From contig NZ_CP159258.1 of assembly GCF_040438925.1 (NCBI RefSeq), positions 4,844,501 through 4,908,500 on the forward strand: 64,000 nucleotides of DNA. Direction: 5' to 3'. Positions within the stretch are counted from its first letter, which is position 1. Every line of letters starts with the position of its first letter. Origin of the DNA: Pseudomonas sp. MYb327. GTDB lineage: Bacteria; Pseudomonadota; Gammaproteobacteria; Pseudomonadales; Pseudomonadaceae. Both the position numbers and the translations under genes were made by a program. Under the pieces are notes generated by a model, which was not told where the DNA came from, searched no databases, and saw nothing but the letters and a program-made list of their open reading frames with translations. Below are positions 8,502-17,115 of this stretch, piece after piece.

Positions 8502-10394
8502 ATGACCAGAAACATGAAGTTCAGCCACAAGATCTTGTTGGCTGCCGCCCTCGTGGTGGCGGTTGCATTCGCTTGTTTCATCCTGTTCAACGACTATCGC
8601 CAGCGTCAGACGTTGCGTACCAGCACCGAAGCGTCGATGCAGGAACTCGGCAGCCTGACCACCAGCAACATCCAGACCTGGCTGGAAAGCCGCATGCAGT
8701 TACTGCAATCGATGGCCCAACAGGTCAGCGCCGATGGCAATGCCACCGCCAGCCTGAAGCGAATCATCGACCTGCCCGCCTACACCGGCAATTTCCAGTT
8801 GAGCTACTTCGGTGGCGCCGATGGCGTGATGTTCTCCGTCCCGGCGGGCAATCGCGCGGCGGATTACGACCCGCGCGCCCGTGGCTGGTACAAGGCGGCC
8901 AACAGCGCACAACAGACCATCGTCACCGAGCCGTACATCGCCGCCTCGTCCGGCAAACTGGTGATCACAGTGGCCACACCCGTGCAACGCCAAGGCCAAA
9001 TGATCGGTGTCGCCGGGGCAGACATCGACCTGTCCAGCGTCAGTGCGATCATCAACTCGCTGAACTTCGGCGGCCACGGTCACGCCTTCATCGTCAGCGC
9101 CGACGGCAAGATCCTGATCCACCCGGACAGCAAACTGGTGCTCAAGAACCTGGCCGACGCCTACCCTAACGGCGCACCCAAAGTCAGCCCGGGCCTGAAA
9201 GAAGTCGAGCTCGACGACAAACGCCAGTTCATCTCCTTCACCCACGTCAACGGCGTGCCGTCGGCGGATTGGTACGTAGCCCTGGTGCTTGACCAGGACA
9301 CCGCCTTCTCGATGCTCAGCGAATTCCGCACCTCTGCGGTCATCGCCATGGTCATTGCGGTGGTGATCATCATTGCGTTGCTGGGCATGCTGATCAGCTT
9401 CCTGATGCAGCCATTGCTGACCATGGGCCGCGCCATGCACGACATCGCCGAAGGCGAAGGTGACCTGACCAAACGCCTGACTATTCACGGCCACGACGAA
9501 TTCGGCGCGCTGGGGCTGTCATTCAACCGTTTCGTCGAGCGGATTCACACCTCGATCATCGAAGTGTCCTCGGCCACCGGCCAGGTCAACGAAGTGGCGT
9601 TACGTGTAGTGGCCGCTTCGAACTCGTCGATGTTCAACTCCGACCAGCAAGCTTCGCGCACCAGCAGCGTCGCTGCGGCGATCAACCAGCTCGGCGCCGC
9701 CGCCCAGGAAATCGCCCAGAACGCCGCCCTCGCCTCTCAGCACTCAAGCGATGCCCGCGCCTTGGCCGAAGACGGTCAGCAGGTTGTGGACAAGACGATT
9801 TCGGCGATGCACCAGCTCTCGGCGAAGATCAGCGATTCGTGCGGCAACATCGAGACGCTCAACAGCAACACCGTCAACATCGGGCAGATTCTGGAAGTGA
9901 TCACCAGCATCTCCCAGCAGACCAACCTCCTGGCGCTCAACGCCGCCATCGAAGCGGCGCGTGCCGGTGAAGCGGGACGCGGTTTTGCCGTGGTCGCCGA
10001 CGAAGTACGCAATCTTGCCCACCGCACCCAGGACTCGGCGCAGCAAGTGCAGAAGATGATCGAAGAGCTGCAAGTCGGCGCCCGGGAAGCCGTGAGCACC
10101 ATGACCGACAGCCAGCGCCAGAGTGAAAGCAGCGTCGGCATCGCCAACCAGGCCGGTGAACGCCTGGGCAGCGTGACCCAGCGCATCGGCGAGATCGACG
10201 GAATGAACCAGTCCGTGGCGACGGCGACAGAAGAGCAGACGGCGGTGGTGGAATCGATCAACGTCGACATCACCGAGATCAACACGCTGAACCAGGAAGG
10301 CGTGGAGAACTTGCAGTCGACATTGCGCGCGTGTGCTGATCTTGAGCAGCAGGCGGCGCGGTTGAAGCAGTTGGTGGGTAGTTTCCGGATCTAA
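8502..10394 (+). CDS. Methyl-accepting chemotaxis protein with amino-acid-type dCache domain
   Basis: Inner-membrane chemoreceptor of about 630 residues. It has an N-terminal helix ([17 protein letters not shown]), a periplasmic double-Cache domain (about 35-275), a second helix ([19 protein letters not shown]), a HAMP domain, and a cytoplasmic signalling domain with the conserved hairpin ([20 protein letters not shown]). The distal pocket shows YDPRARGWY (Tyr122, Arg127, Trp129, Tyr130), Tyr145 in EPYIA and an Asp in GADIDL. These match the amino-acid-binding motif of PctA/PctB-type receptors, so L-amino acids are the likely ligands. Start chosen at ATG 8502 (MTRNMKFSH); ATG 8514 is an alternative. 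Confidence 0.95.
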   Translation: MTRNMKFSHKILLAAALVVAVAFACFILFNDYRQRQTLRTSTEASMQELGSLTTSNIQTWLESRMQLLQSMAQQVSADGNATASLKRIIDLPAYTGNFQLSYFGGADGVMFSVPAGNRAADYDPRARGWYKAANSAQQTIVTEPYIAASSGKLVITVATPVQRQGQMIGVAGADIDLSSVSAIINSLNFGGHGHAFIVSADGKILIHPDSKLVLKNLADAYPNGAPKVSPGLKEVELDDKRQFISFTHVNGVPSADWYVALVLDQDTAFSMLSEFRTSAVIAMVIAVVIIIALLGMLISFLMQPLLTMGRAMHDIAEGEGDLTKRLTIHGHDEFGALGLSFNRFVERIHTSIIEVSSATGQVNEVALRVVAASNSSMFNSDQQASRTSSVAAAINQLGAAAQEIAQNAALASQHSSDARALAEDGQQVVDKTISAMHQLSAKISDSCGNIETLNSNTVNIGQILEVITSISQQTNLLALNAAIEAARAGEAGRGFAVVADEVRNLAHRTQDSAQQVQKMIEELQVGAREAVSTMTDSQRQSESSVGIANQAGERLGSVTQRIGEIDGMNQSVATATEEQTAVVESINVDITEINTLNQEGVENLQSTLRACADLEQQAARLKQLVGSFRI

Positions 10395-10410
10395 GGCGCT
10401 CTCACCGGCC

Positions 10411-10489
10411 TCTTCGCTGGCAAGCCAGCTCATACAGAGATCTTTGTCGCACCGCTGATCACTGTAGGAGCTGGCTTGCCAGCGAAGGC
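10411..10489. repeat. REP pair, family 1, reversed polarity
   Basis: The left arm reads TCGCTGGCAAGCCAGCTC and the right arm GTAGGAGCTGGCTTGCCAGC. The arms point the opposite way to the pair at 2184-2264, so the GTAGGAG ends face inward here. Confidence 0.8.
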
Positions 10490-10510
10490 GGCACCAGCAA
10501 CAACGAAAAA

Positions 10511-11113
10511 TTAGAACCTTGAGCCAGGCTGCAAAAGAAACTCGAGTTCCTCAGCCGTAGATGCCCTGCCCAACACCGCATTCCTGTGCGGAAACCGCCC
10601 AAACTGCGCGATCACTTTCTGATGCCGCTCGGCGAAATCCAGGTAATCGGCAAATAACGCCCGATCAGCCTCGGGTTGCTGCGCCACCAATTCGATGTAC
10701 CGCGAGACGCCTTCGTCCTGCACTGCCAGATTTTCGCAATGCTCGAACACCAGCAAAATGAACACTCGCTGAATGGGCCGCAACTGCCGATCGAAATCCG
10801 CAGCGATGCCTTGGGCGACCAGTGCCTGCGCCCTTGTATCACCGGAATAAGTCTTGGGAGTGTCGCGAAAGATCATTCGCGGGAGTTGATCGAGCAACAG
10901 CACCAACGCCAGCCAACCTTCGGGGCATTGCGCCCACTCGGTCATTCCGCCGGCCAGTGCCTGTTCGACCTGGTCCCCGAAACGCTCGCGCGCCTCGAGG
11001 TCCTGGCTGTCACGCTTGCCGAACCACAACTTGCCCTTCTGCGCCGCCACTTCTTTCGCTGATTCGGAGTTACCGAACCACCATTCAAGCAACGGCTGCC
11101 AGGGCTCGGTCAT
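10511..11113 (-). CDS. DUF924 family protein
   Basis: A 200-residue cytoplasmic protein of the DUF924 family (all-helical, TPR-like fold), with no established function. Family hallmarks are WFGKRDSQDLEARERFGD, LALVLLLDQLPRMIFRDTP and AERHQKVIAQFGRFPHRNAVLGR. It follows fbp with only 3 nt between, so it is almost certainly co-transcribed with it. This conserved linkage suggests a role related to central metabolism, but nothing in the sequence identifies an activity. Confidence 0.92.
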   Translation of the reverse strand: MTEPWQPLLEWWFGNSESAKEVAAQKGKLWFGKRDSQDLEARERFGDQVEQALAGGMTEWAQCPEGWLALVLLLDQLPRMIFRDTPKTYSGDTRAQALVAQGIAADFDRQLRPIQRVFILLVFEHCENLAVQDEGVSRYIELVAQQPEADRALFADYLDFAERHQKVIAQFGRFPHRNAVLGRASTAEELEFLLQPGSRF

Positions 11114-11116
11114 GGA

Positions 11117-12127
11117 TTATTCCTTGTGGTAAGCCGTGACGCGTGCAACTTCTTCTTTCGAACCAAGGAACACCGCCACGCGCTGGTGCAGGCCGTCAGG
11201 CTGGATGTCGAGAATGCGCTGGTGACCATCGGTGGACGCACCGCCCGCTTGTTCCACCAGGAACGACATCGGGTTGGCTTCGTACATCAGGCGCAGTTTG
11301 CCCGGTTTGGAAGGTTCGCGGCTGTCGCGTGGGTACATGAAAAGACCGCCACGGGTCAGGATGCGGTGCACGTCCGCCACCATCGCGGCGACCCAACGCA
11401 TGTTGTAGTTCTTTTTCAGCGGACCTTCGTCGCCTGCCAGCAGTTCGCTGACGTAACGTTGTACCGGTGCTTCCCAGTGACGCTGGTTGGAGGCATTGAT
11501 GGCGAATTCCTGGGTGGATTCAGGAATGGTGATGTTTTCGTGGGTCAGTACGAAACTGCCCATTTCACGGTCCAGGGTGAAGCCTTTCACGCCGTCGCCC
11601 AAGGTCAGGATCAACATGGTTTGGGGACCATAGATCGCGTAACCGGCGGCCACTTGCTGGGTGCCTGGCTGCAGGAAGGCTTTTTCGTTCAGGGGTTCGT
11701 TCTGGCTCAGGTATTCGTTCGGGCAACGCAGTACCGAGAAAATGGTGCCAACCGGGGCGTTGATGTCGATGTTCGACGAACCGTCCAGCGGGTCGAATAC
11801 CAGCAGGTACGCGCCTTTCGGGTATTTCCCCGGGATCTGGTAGGCATTGTCCATTTCTTCGGACGCCATGCCGGCCAGGTGACCGCCCCATTCGTTGGCT
11901 TCGAGCAGGATCTCGTTGGAGATCACGTCGAGTTTCTTCTGCACTTCGCCCTGAACGTTTTCAGTGCCCATGCTGCCCAGAACGCCGCCGAGGGCGCCTT
12001 TGGACACGGCGTGGTTGATCTCCTTGCAAGCACGCGCCACCACTTCGATCAGGAAGCGCAGATCGGCAGGAGTATTGTTGCTGCGGGTCTGCTCAATCAA
12101 ATAGCGACTCAAGGTAACGCGGGACAT
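11117..12127 (-). CDS. fbp: Fructose-1,6-bisphosphatase, class I
   Basis: Hydrolyses fructose 1,6-bisphosphate to fructose 6-phosphate, the committed step of gluconeogenesis, in the cytoplasm. The 336-residue length is standard. Metal-binding and catalytic motifs are visible: [11 protein letters not shown] in the middle, and [20 protein letters not shown] near the C-terminus. The start is ATG at 12127 ([10 protein letters not shown]) with GGAGCC upstream; an in-frame upstream extension to 12226 has no family support. DUF924 follows immediately. Confidence 0.96.
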   Translation of the reverse strand: MSRVTLSRYLIEQTRSNNTPADLRFLIEVVARACKEINHAVSKGALGGVLGSMGTENVQGEVQKKLDVISNEILLEANEWGGHLAGMASEEMDNAYQIPGKYPKGAYLLVFDPLDGSSNIDINAPVGTIFSVLRCPNEYLSQNEPLNEKAFLQPGTQQVAAGYAIYGPQTMLILTLGDGVKGFTLDREMGSFVLTHENITIPESTQEFAINASNQRHWEAPVQRYVSELLAGDEGPLKKNYNMRWVAAMVADVHRILTRGGLFMYPRDSREPSKPGKLRLMYEANPMSFLVEQAGGASTDGHQRILDIQPDGLHQRVAVFLGSKEEVARVTAYHKE

Positions 12128-12346
12128 GGAAGGCTCCGGAGAATGGGGGGCTAAAAACCCGCGCAGTTTAACGCGAGTCGGGGCGTATTTCCTCCTATCA
12201 GACGTGATCGGCTGAAGAGAGTTCATGCGCGGGGTTTAGCGTAGATCGAAACGGTCCGGATGTGAGCTGAAATGTAGCGGTCATATCAGCATTTCTATCG
12301 ACTGATCGACCGCTATCGCAGGCAATCCAGCTTGTAGATTTAGACT

Positions 12347-12371
12347 TGTAGGAGCGGGCTTGCCAGCAATC
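12347..12371. repeat. Single REP, family 1
   Basis: A lone GTAGGAGCGGGCTTGCCAGC copy without an inverted partner, in the gap between the fbp promoter region and the DUF3999 gene. Confidence 0.65.
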
Positions 12372-12393
12372 TGGCGCGCAGCGCCAGCCATTC

Positions 12394-13764
12394 TCAAGTG
12401 TTGGTTGGTGGTTTGCGCAGCAAACTGAACGCCATTACCGCCAGGAACAAAACACTGACCAGCAACACCGCCCACAAGCCAAATTTCTTCCAGTCGGTGC
12501 CAACCTCCGCCGGCACTGACGAAACAGCCGGAGTTACCGCTGCCCCGCCATCCACCGAAGCCCAACCGAACGTCGCCAGCTTCGCGGCGTTGTAATCCGG
12601 AATCAGCGTCGCCAATGGCAGGTTCGCCGCCTTCACCGTCGAACTGCCTAGCGCCAGCGTGTAAGGCCCCGGGCCCCGCGCCAGAAACACCAACTGCGTC
12701 GCGCGCACGGCAAATTCCATCGTGGGTGCTTGCGCCCCAAGCCCACCGCCGCGCTCATCCACGACCAGTTTCAGCTGCTGAACGGTTTGCCCCGACAACC
12801 GCAATTCGTTCTGCACCACGTCCTGACCGCTCTGGGTCAGGCGATAGAGCAAACCACTGTTCAGCGGCCGCCACGGCAAACTGCTATCGCGGCGACCGGA
12901 CAAGATTACCGGCGCCAGGCTGTTGGGCTGGCTCAACTCGACCCGCACCCGCTCGACGTTCAGCCCCATCGGTAATTGCCAGGTGTATTCACCGGCCTTC
13001 CCGCTGCTGCCGGCCAGCGCTTGCGACCAGACCAACGGCTGCGGCAAGCTGCGAGGATTAGCGCTTTGCAGTTGCGCCGACGTGAGGATCGGCGCCGTGT
13101 GCGGCGTGTTCCACAGCAATCGCAAATAGCGCGCCGATTGCCCCGGCAAGCCAACTTCATGTTGTTCAACGCGCTCGTCGGCAAAGGTCAAACGCGCCAC
13201 CTGCCCTTCGCCCCAGGATTGCCACTGCTGCAAATCGTCACTGGCCTCAATGCTGAAACGCTGAAAACCGTCACGTTCGCTGGTCCAGTCGATTATCAAC
13301 TGCTGCAACGGCGCCTTGATCGAGCTGGCGTCGAGCAACCAGCCACGTAACTCTTCTTCGCCGGCCTCCAGTGGGCTGGAGGGTTGCACTTCGACCAGCG
13401 ATCCATTGGCGTTCGATTGCACGCGCACGCTTGGTGCGCGTTCGGTGGCGTCCGCCGAGTTGTACAGCGGAAACCATTTGACGTCGGTCAGCGTGCGGTT
13501 GTCGTCGATTTGCGCGGATTCCCGGGCTAAAGCGTAAGCCTGCGGTTCACCGGCGGCATTGAACACGCGCACATCGCTCAGGTCGGTCTGGCGCGCATTC
13601 AGTTGCATGGCCATGGGCAGTTCGAGGCGATACCACGGGCCCTCACCGCTGACCGACAACGGCACTTGCGTGGCGAAGTCCGCCAGTTTCTCCTGAGCAG
13701 CCGCTGCCAGCGCCACACCCATTGCAACAACGCCCAACCAGCCAAAGTTCAGCTTCTGACTCAA
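12394..13764 (-). CDS. DUF3999 family membrane-anchored protein
   Basis: A 456-residue exported protein of unknown function. It has an N-terminal signal sequence (LGVVAMGVALAAAAQ), a large beta-rich periplasmic region with discoidin-like strands (RFSIEASDDLQQWQSWGEG), and one C-terminal transmembrane helix (LWAVLLVSVLFLAVMAFSLL) with a short basic tail. Its start overlaps the stop of the DUF2339 gene by 4 nt, so the two are translationally coupled. The pairing suggests they form one envelope complex; the activity is unknown. Confidence 0.9.
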   Translation of the reverse strand: MSQKLNFGWLGVVAMGVALAAAAQEKLADFATQVPLSVSGEGPWYRLELPMAMQLNARQTDLSDVRVFNAAGEPQAYALARESAQIDDNRTLTDVKWFPLYNSADATERAPSVRVQSNANGSLVEVQPSSPLEAGEEELRGWLLDASSIKAPLQQLIIDWTSERDGFQRFSIEASDDLQQWQSWGEGQVARLTFADERVEQHEVGLPGQSARYLRLLWNTPHTAPILTSAQLQSANPRSLPQPLVWSQALAGSSGKAGEYTWQLPMGLNVERVRVELSQPNSLAPVILSGRRDSSLPWRPLNSGLLYRLTQSGQDVVQNELRLSGQTVQQLKLVVDERGGGLGAQAPTMEFAVRATQLVFLARGPGPYTLALGSSTVKAANLPLATLIPDYNAAKLATFGWASVDGGAAVTPAVSSVPAEVGTDWKKFGLWAVLLVSVLFLAVMAFSLLRKPPTNT

Positions 13765-16700
13765 GACGACACTCCTTCAGGTTCCGGAGCCGGTTTTTCC
13801 GCATCCGGCGCCGTTTCGACGCGTTTGGGTGGCAACGGCGCAAAATAGCCGACCACCAGCAGTAACACGCCAACGCCGATAAACGAGACGATCCGCGCCA
13901 GCCCGCCGCGGTTACTCAATTCGACAAAGAACAGTTTGGCCACCACCACGCCAATCAGCGCGGCGCCGACCAGCCAGACTTCGCGGCGATGCCGCAGATA
14001 ACCGCCGATCATCAAGCTCAAGGCCATCAAGGTCCAGACGATCGACAGACCAGCCTGCACCAACATCGAGTCGAGTAACGCATCCCACTCGAACGGCACA
14101 CCGCTCCAGTGATGCGCCGTGCGCATGACCACGACCGTGAAGAACATGAACAACGAGGCGCTGGCGATCATTTGCGTGGCGTGGGCGGTGTAATCCTTGC
14201 GGATCGGCAGTTGCGGCACGGCGCTACGTGACCAGACGTAGACGCCGAACAACGCAAACAACAAACCCAGCTCCAGCGGATTGAGCAGCGGCACATATGG
14301 CAGCGGTTCGGCGGCTCCGTCGCTGACAATGTTGGCCAGCCAGAACCAGCCCAACATCAGCAAGGTCAAAGGCGCAGCGGCGAATACCCGGTACTCCCGG
14401 GCATAAGCCGACACCGGCCAGGGCCAGGCACGCGGGGAAGCCATCAGCACCAGATACAGGCTCGGCAGAAGCGCCCAACCCAGCCAGCGCCAGGCGTTGT
14501 ACTGCTCGGACATCAGCAGCAGGCCATAGCGCAATTCAAGCGCCAGCACCCCAATCAACAACCAGCAGCCGAGCACGTGCGCGGCGCTCAGCGCCCACGT
14601 CGGCAGCATCGGCGCCAAACGGCGCAGCGAAATGAAATGCACGGCGAAGACCGACGTCCACATCAACCAGCCGACGTCAGCCGCCGGGTGATAACGCGAA
14701 TGCCAAGCGCCGAGCAATATCAGGCCGGCCGCTGGTATCAGTACGGTGCAGAGCAGCGCCAGCGATGGCCATTTCAGCCGCAACGCCAGCACCGTCCACG
14801 TCGCAACACTCAAGGCAGCGACGGCGAGCAGCAGCGTGGCTTGCAGATTCAGCGGGGCAAAGCGCAATACCTCGGTAACCCACGCCAGCGCCCACCAGCC
14901 TGCGCCCCACACCAGCAACACTTGAGAGAAACGCTGTAGAGCCAGGCCATCGAACGCCTTGGGCGGATTGTCCAAGTGCAAACGCCAGGCCCCGACAAAC
15001 GCGACCAATCCCAACATCAACGGCGTCCAGAACCCGGCATGGGTCAACGGCCGCAACGCGTCGCCGGGCAGCGAATCGAACAGATCCGGCCCTGCCACCA
15101 GGAATAAAACGCCACCGAGCAATTGCACGGCAAACGCGGTGAACAAAAACGTGCGCGAAGGCAGTCGCAGGCTGATAAATAACGTTGCCAACCCGGCCAA
15201 TGCCCAGCTGATTACTGTGCCATCGATGAAGAAAAACAGCGGCGCCAACAGGTAGAGGAACGTCAGACCGAGACAGGCCAGCACCGGCAATCCTTTACGT
15301 TCCCAGGGTTTCGTCTGCCCGGGCAACGCTTTATGCAATTGGTAGAAACTGAACAACAGGGCGCAACCCAGCAACAATGCACCCAAGGGAGCGCCGCTGA
15401 TCAGACTGCTTTGTGCGTTGCGCAATTCGCTGAGAAACATCAGCGCCGAACCCAGTTGCAGCAACAAGGCAAAGGCCCGCGCCAACGGCCGTTGCTGACG
15501 CAGGCCGAGCCAGAAAATCCCCGCACCTTCCACTGCCCAGGCTGCTGTCGTCCAGCGCGCATCAAGGCCCAACGGGATCGCCAGACTGGTAAAGATCACG
15601 CCCAACGCCAGGCAGGTTTCCGCCAGAAGCAGAGCCTTTCCACCCATGAGTAGTCGAGCCAGGCCCATGTAGATAATGCCCAGCGCCAAGGCGCTGAAGG
15701 CGGCGGCGAATTCCAGATGCTGGACCAGCGCGAACTGCAAGCCGAAACCTACCAGCGGTGGTCCGAACAGCAACGTACCGTCAACGTAATCACCTTGGCG
15801 TGCCGACCAGCGCAGCAGCCCCTCACGGCTGTCGTCTTCGGGCACATCGGACAATTCACGTAACTTGCGCCGTGCGAATAACAAACCGATGGCCAGGTAC
15901 ATCAAGAAGAACAGAATCAGAAACGGCTCGGTGCTCCAGAGCAAATCCGCCGTGTAAGAACGCATGGCCCAGGCGAAACCAATACTGAAGGTGCCGACGA
16001 AGCCGATCACATTCAGCAAACGCCAGGCCTTGAACCAGGCAATCGCAAAGATGCCGGCATTGAGCAAAGCGAAGTAACTGAACAGCGCGACGTGGCTACC
16101 GGCCCCGGTGGACACCAGGATGGGCGCGGCGAAACCACCCAGCGCAGCAGCGGCGGCCAGCCCCAGGGAATTCTGGGTGACGGCGAGAATCGCCGAGAAC
16201 ACTGTGACCGCCACCAGCAGGCCAAACGCCGCCGTGGGATCGAGCAACGGGTGCAAGCGCATCGCGCCGAACACCGTCAGATACAACACGGCGATGCCGG
16301 CGCCTTGCAGGATCAAGGCGTACTGGCCGTTGCGGGCCCTCAGCCACCAGCCCAAGCCCAGTAACCCCAGCGCTGCTGCCGCGACGCCGGCGTAGCGCAA
16401 CTCGATCGGTATCACCACACCTTCGGTGGCGTAGCGCAACAGAAAGGCCAAACCCAGGAACAACAGCACCACGCCGACCCGTAGCACTGTGTTGCCACCC
16501 AACAGCCACGCACGGGCGCCGCTAATGGCCCGCTCAATGAGATTAGGTGCGCGAGGGGTGGCACGTTGTTGCGGGTCAGGGGCAACAGACTTCCAGGCAT
16601 CCACGGGGAGCGGACGGTTGGCTTCGGTGGTAATACCGGGATCGAGTTCGGGCGGCAGTTCCCAGATCAGTTCCGGGGCTTCGACAATGTCAGGGTTTTG

Positions 16701-16967
16701 AGCGGTATCTGTGATAACAGCTTCGGCGGTTTGCGGTGCGCTGATACCGGATACCTCCAGCACGGCCAGCCGTTGCTCGACCGCATGCAGCGCTACTTGC
16801 GCCTGTTGCAGCAAACGACGCTGCTCCACAGCCTGGGAGTCCAGACGACCGATGCGAATGGCCTGGCCGATCCCCAACCCGAGCAGCGCCCCCAGCAGCG
16901 CATCACTGAATGACTCGTCAAGTATCCAGCCCAGCACGAGGCCGATCAGCATCAACATCCATTGCAT
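13761..16967 (-). CDS. DUF2339 polytopic membrane protein
   Basis: A very large inner-membrane protein (1068 residues) of the DUF2339 family. The N-terminal helix (MQWMLMLIGLVLGWIL) and a glycine-rich second helix are followed by a short coiled coil (QRRLLQQAQVALHAVEQRLAVLE, about 55-77) and a proline-rich linker. From about residue 165 there are more than 20 hydrophobic segments running to the C-terminus. No catalytic motif is evident. The gene leads a two-gene operon with the DUF3999 protein (4-nt overlap). Transport or envelope-lipid roles are possible but unproven. Confidence 0.92.
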   Translation of the reverse strand: MQWMLMLIGLVLGWILDESFSDALLGALLGLGIGQAIRIGRLDSQAVEQRRLLQQAQVALHAVEQRLAVLEVSGISAPQTAEAVITDTAQNPDIVEAPELIWELPPELDPGITTEANRPLPVDAWKSVAPDPQQRATPRAPNLIERAISGARAWLLGGNTVLRVGVVLLFLGLAFLLRYATEGVVIPIELRYAGVAAAALGLLGLGWWLRARNGQYALILQGAGIAVLYLTVFGAMRLHPLLDPTAAFGLLVAVTVFSAILAVTQNSLGLAAAAALGGFAAPILVSTGAGSHVALFSYFALLNAGIFAIAWFKAWRLLNVIGFVGTFSIGFAWAMRSYTADLLWSTEPFLILFFLMYLAIGLLFARRKLRELSDVPEDDSREGLLRWSARQGDYVDGTLLFGPPLVGFGLQFALVQHLEFAAAFSALALGIIYMGLARLLMGGKALLLAETCLALGVIFTSLAIPLGLDARWTTAAWAVEGAGIFWLGLRQQRPLARAFALLLQLGSALMFLSELRNAQSSLISGAPLGALLLGCALLFSFYQLHKALPGQTKPWERKGLPVLACLGLTFLYLLAPLFFFIDGTVISWALAGLATLFISLRLPSRTFLFTAFAVQLLGGVLFLVAGPDLFDSLPGDALRPLTHAGFWTPLMLGLVAFVGAWRLHLDNPPKAFDGLALQRFSQVLLVWGAGWWALAWVTEVLRFAPLNLQATLLLAVAALSVATWTVLALRLKWPSLALLCTVLIPAAGLILLGAWHSRYHPAADVGWLMWTSVFAVHFISLRRLAPMLPTWALSAAHVLGCWLLIGVLALELRYGLLLMSEQYNAWRWLGWALLPSLYLVLMASPRAWPWPVSAYAREYRVFAAAPLTLLMLGWFWLANIVSDGAAEPLPYVPLLNPLELGLLFALFGVYVWSRSAVPQLPIRKDYTAHATQMIASASLFMFFTVVVMRTAHHWSGVPFEWDALLDSMLVQAGLSIVWTLMALSLMIGGYLRHRREVWLVGAALIGVVVAKLFFVELSNRGGLARIVSFIGVGVLLLVVGYFAPLPPKRVETAPDAEKPAPEPEGVSS

Positions 16968-17020
16968 GGTCGATATCCCTAAGCGCTATCCGGAAAGATT
17001 AGCGTAGCCAGCTCCAATAA

Positions 17021-17079
17021 GATCGCAGCCTCCTGCAGCGCCTACACGATCAATGTAGGCGCTGCCGAAGGCTGCGATT
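17021..17079. repeat. Palindromic repeat, family 2
   Basis: Inverted arms GATCGCAGCC...GCGCCTACA and TGTAGGCGCTGCCGAAGGCTGCGAT, upstream of the DUF2339 gene and just past the glgP stop. A related copy lies at 43381-43465. Confidence 0.8.
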
Positions 17080-17115
17080 TTTTGCGGCCGCCAGTATATC
17101 GACCCGATTGAAAAG

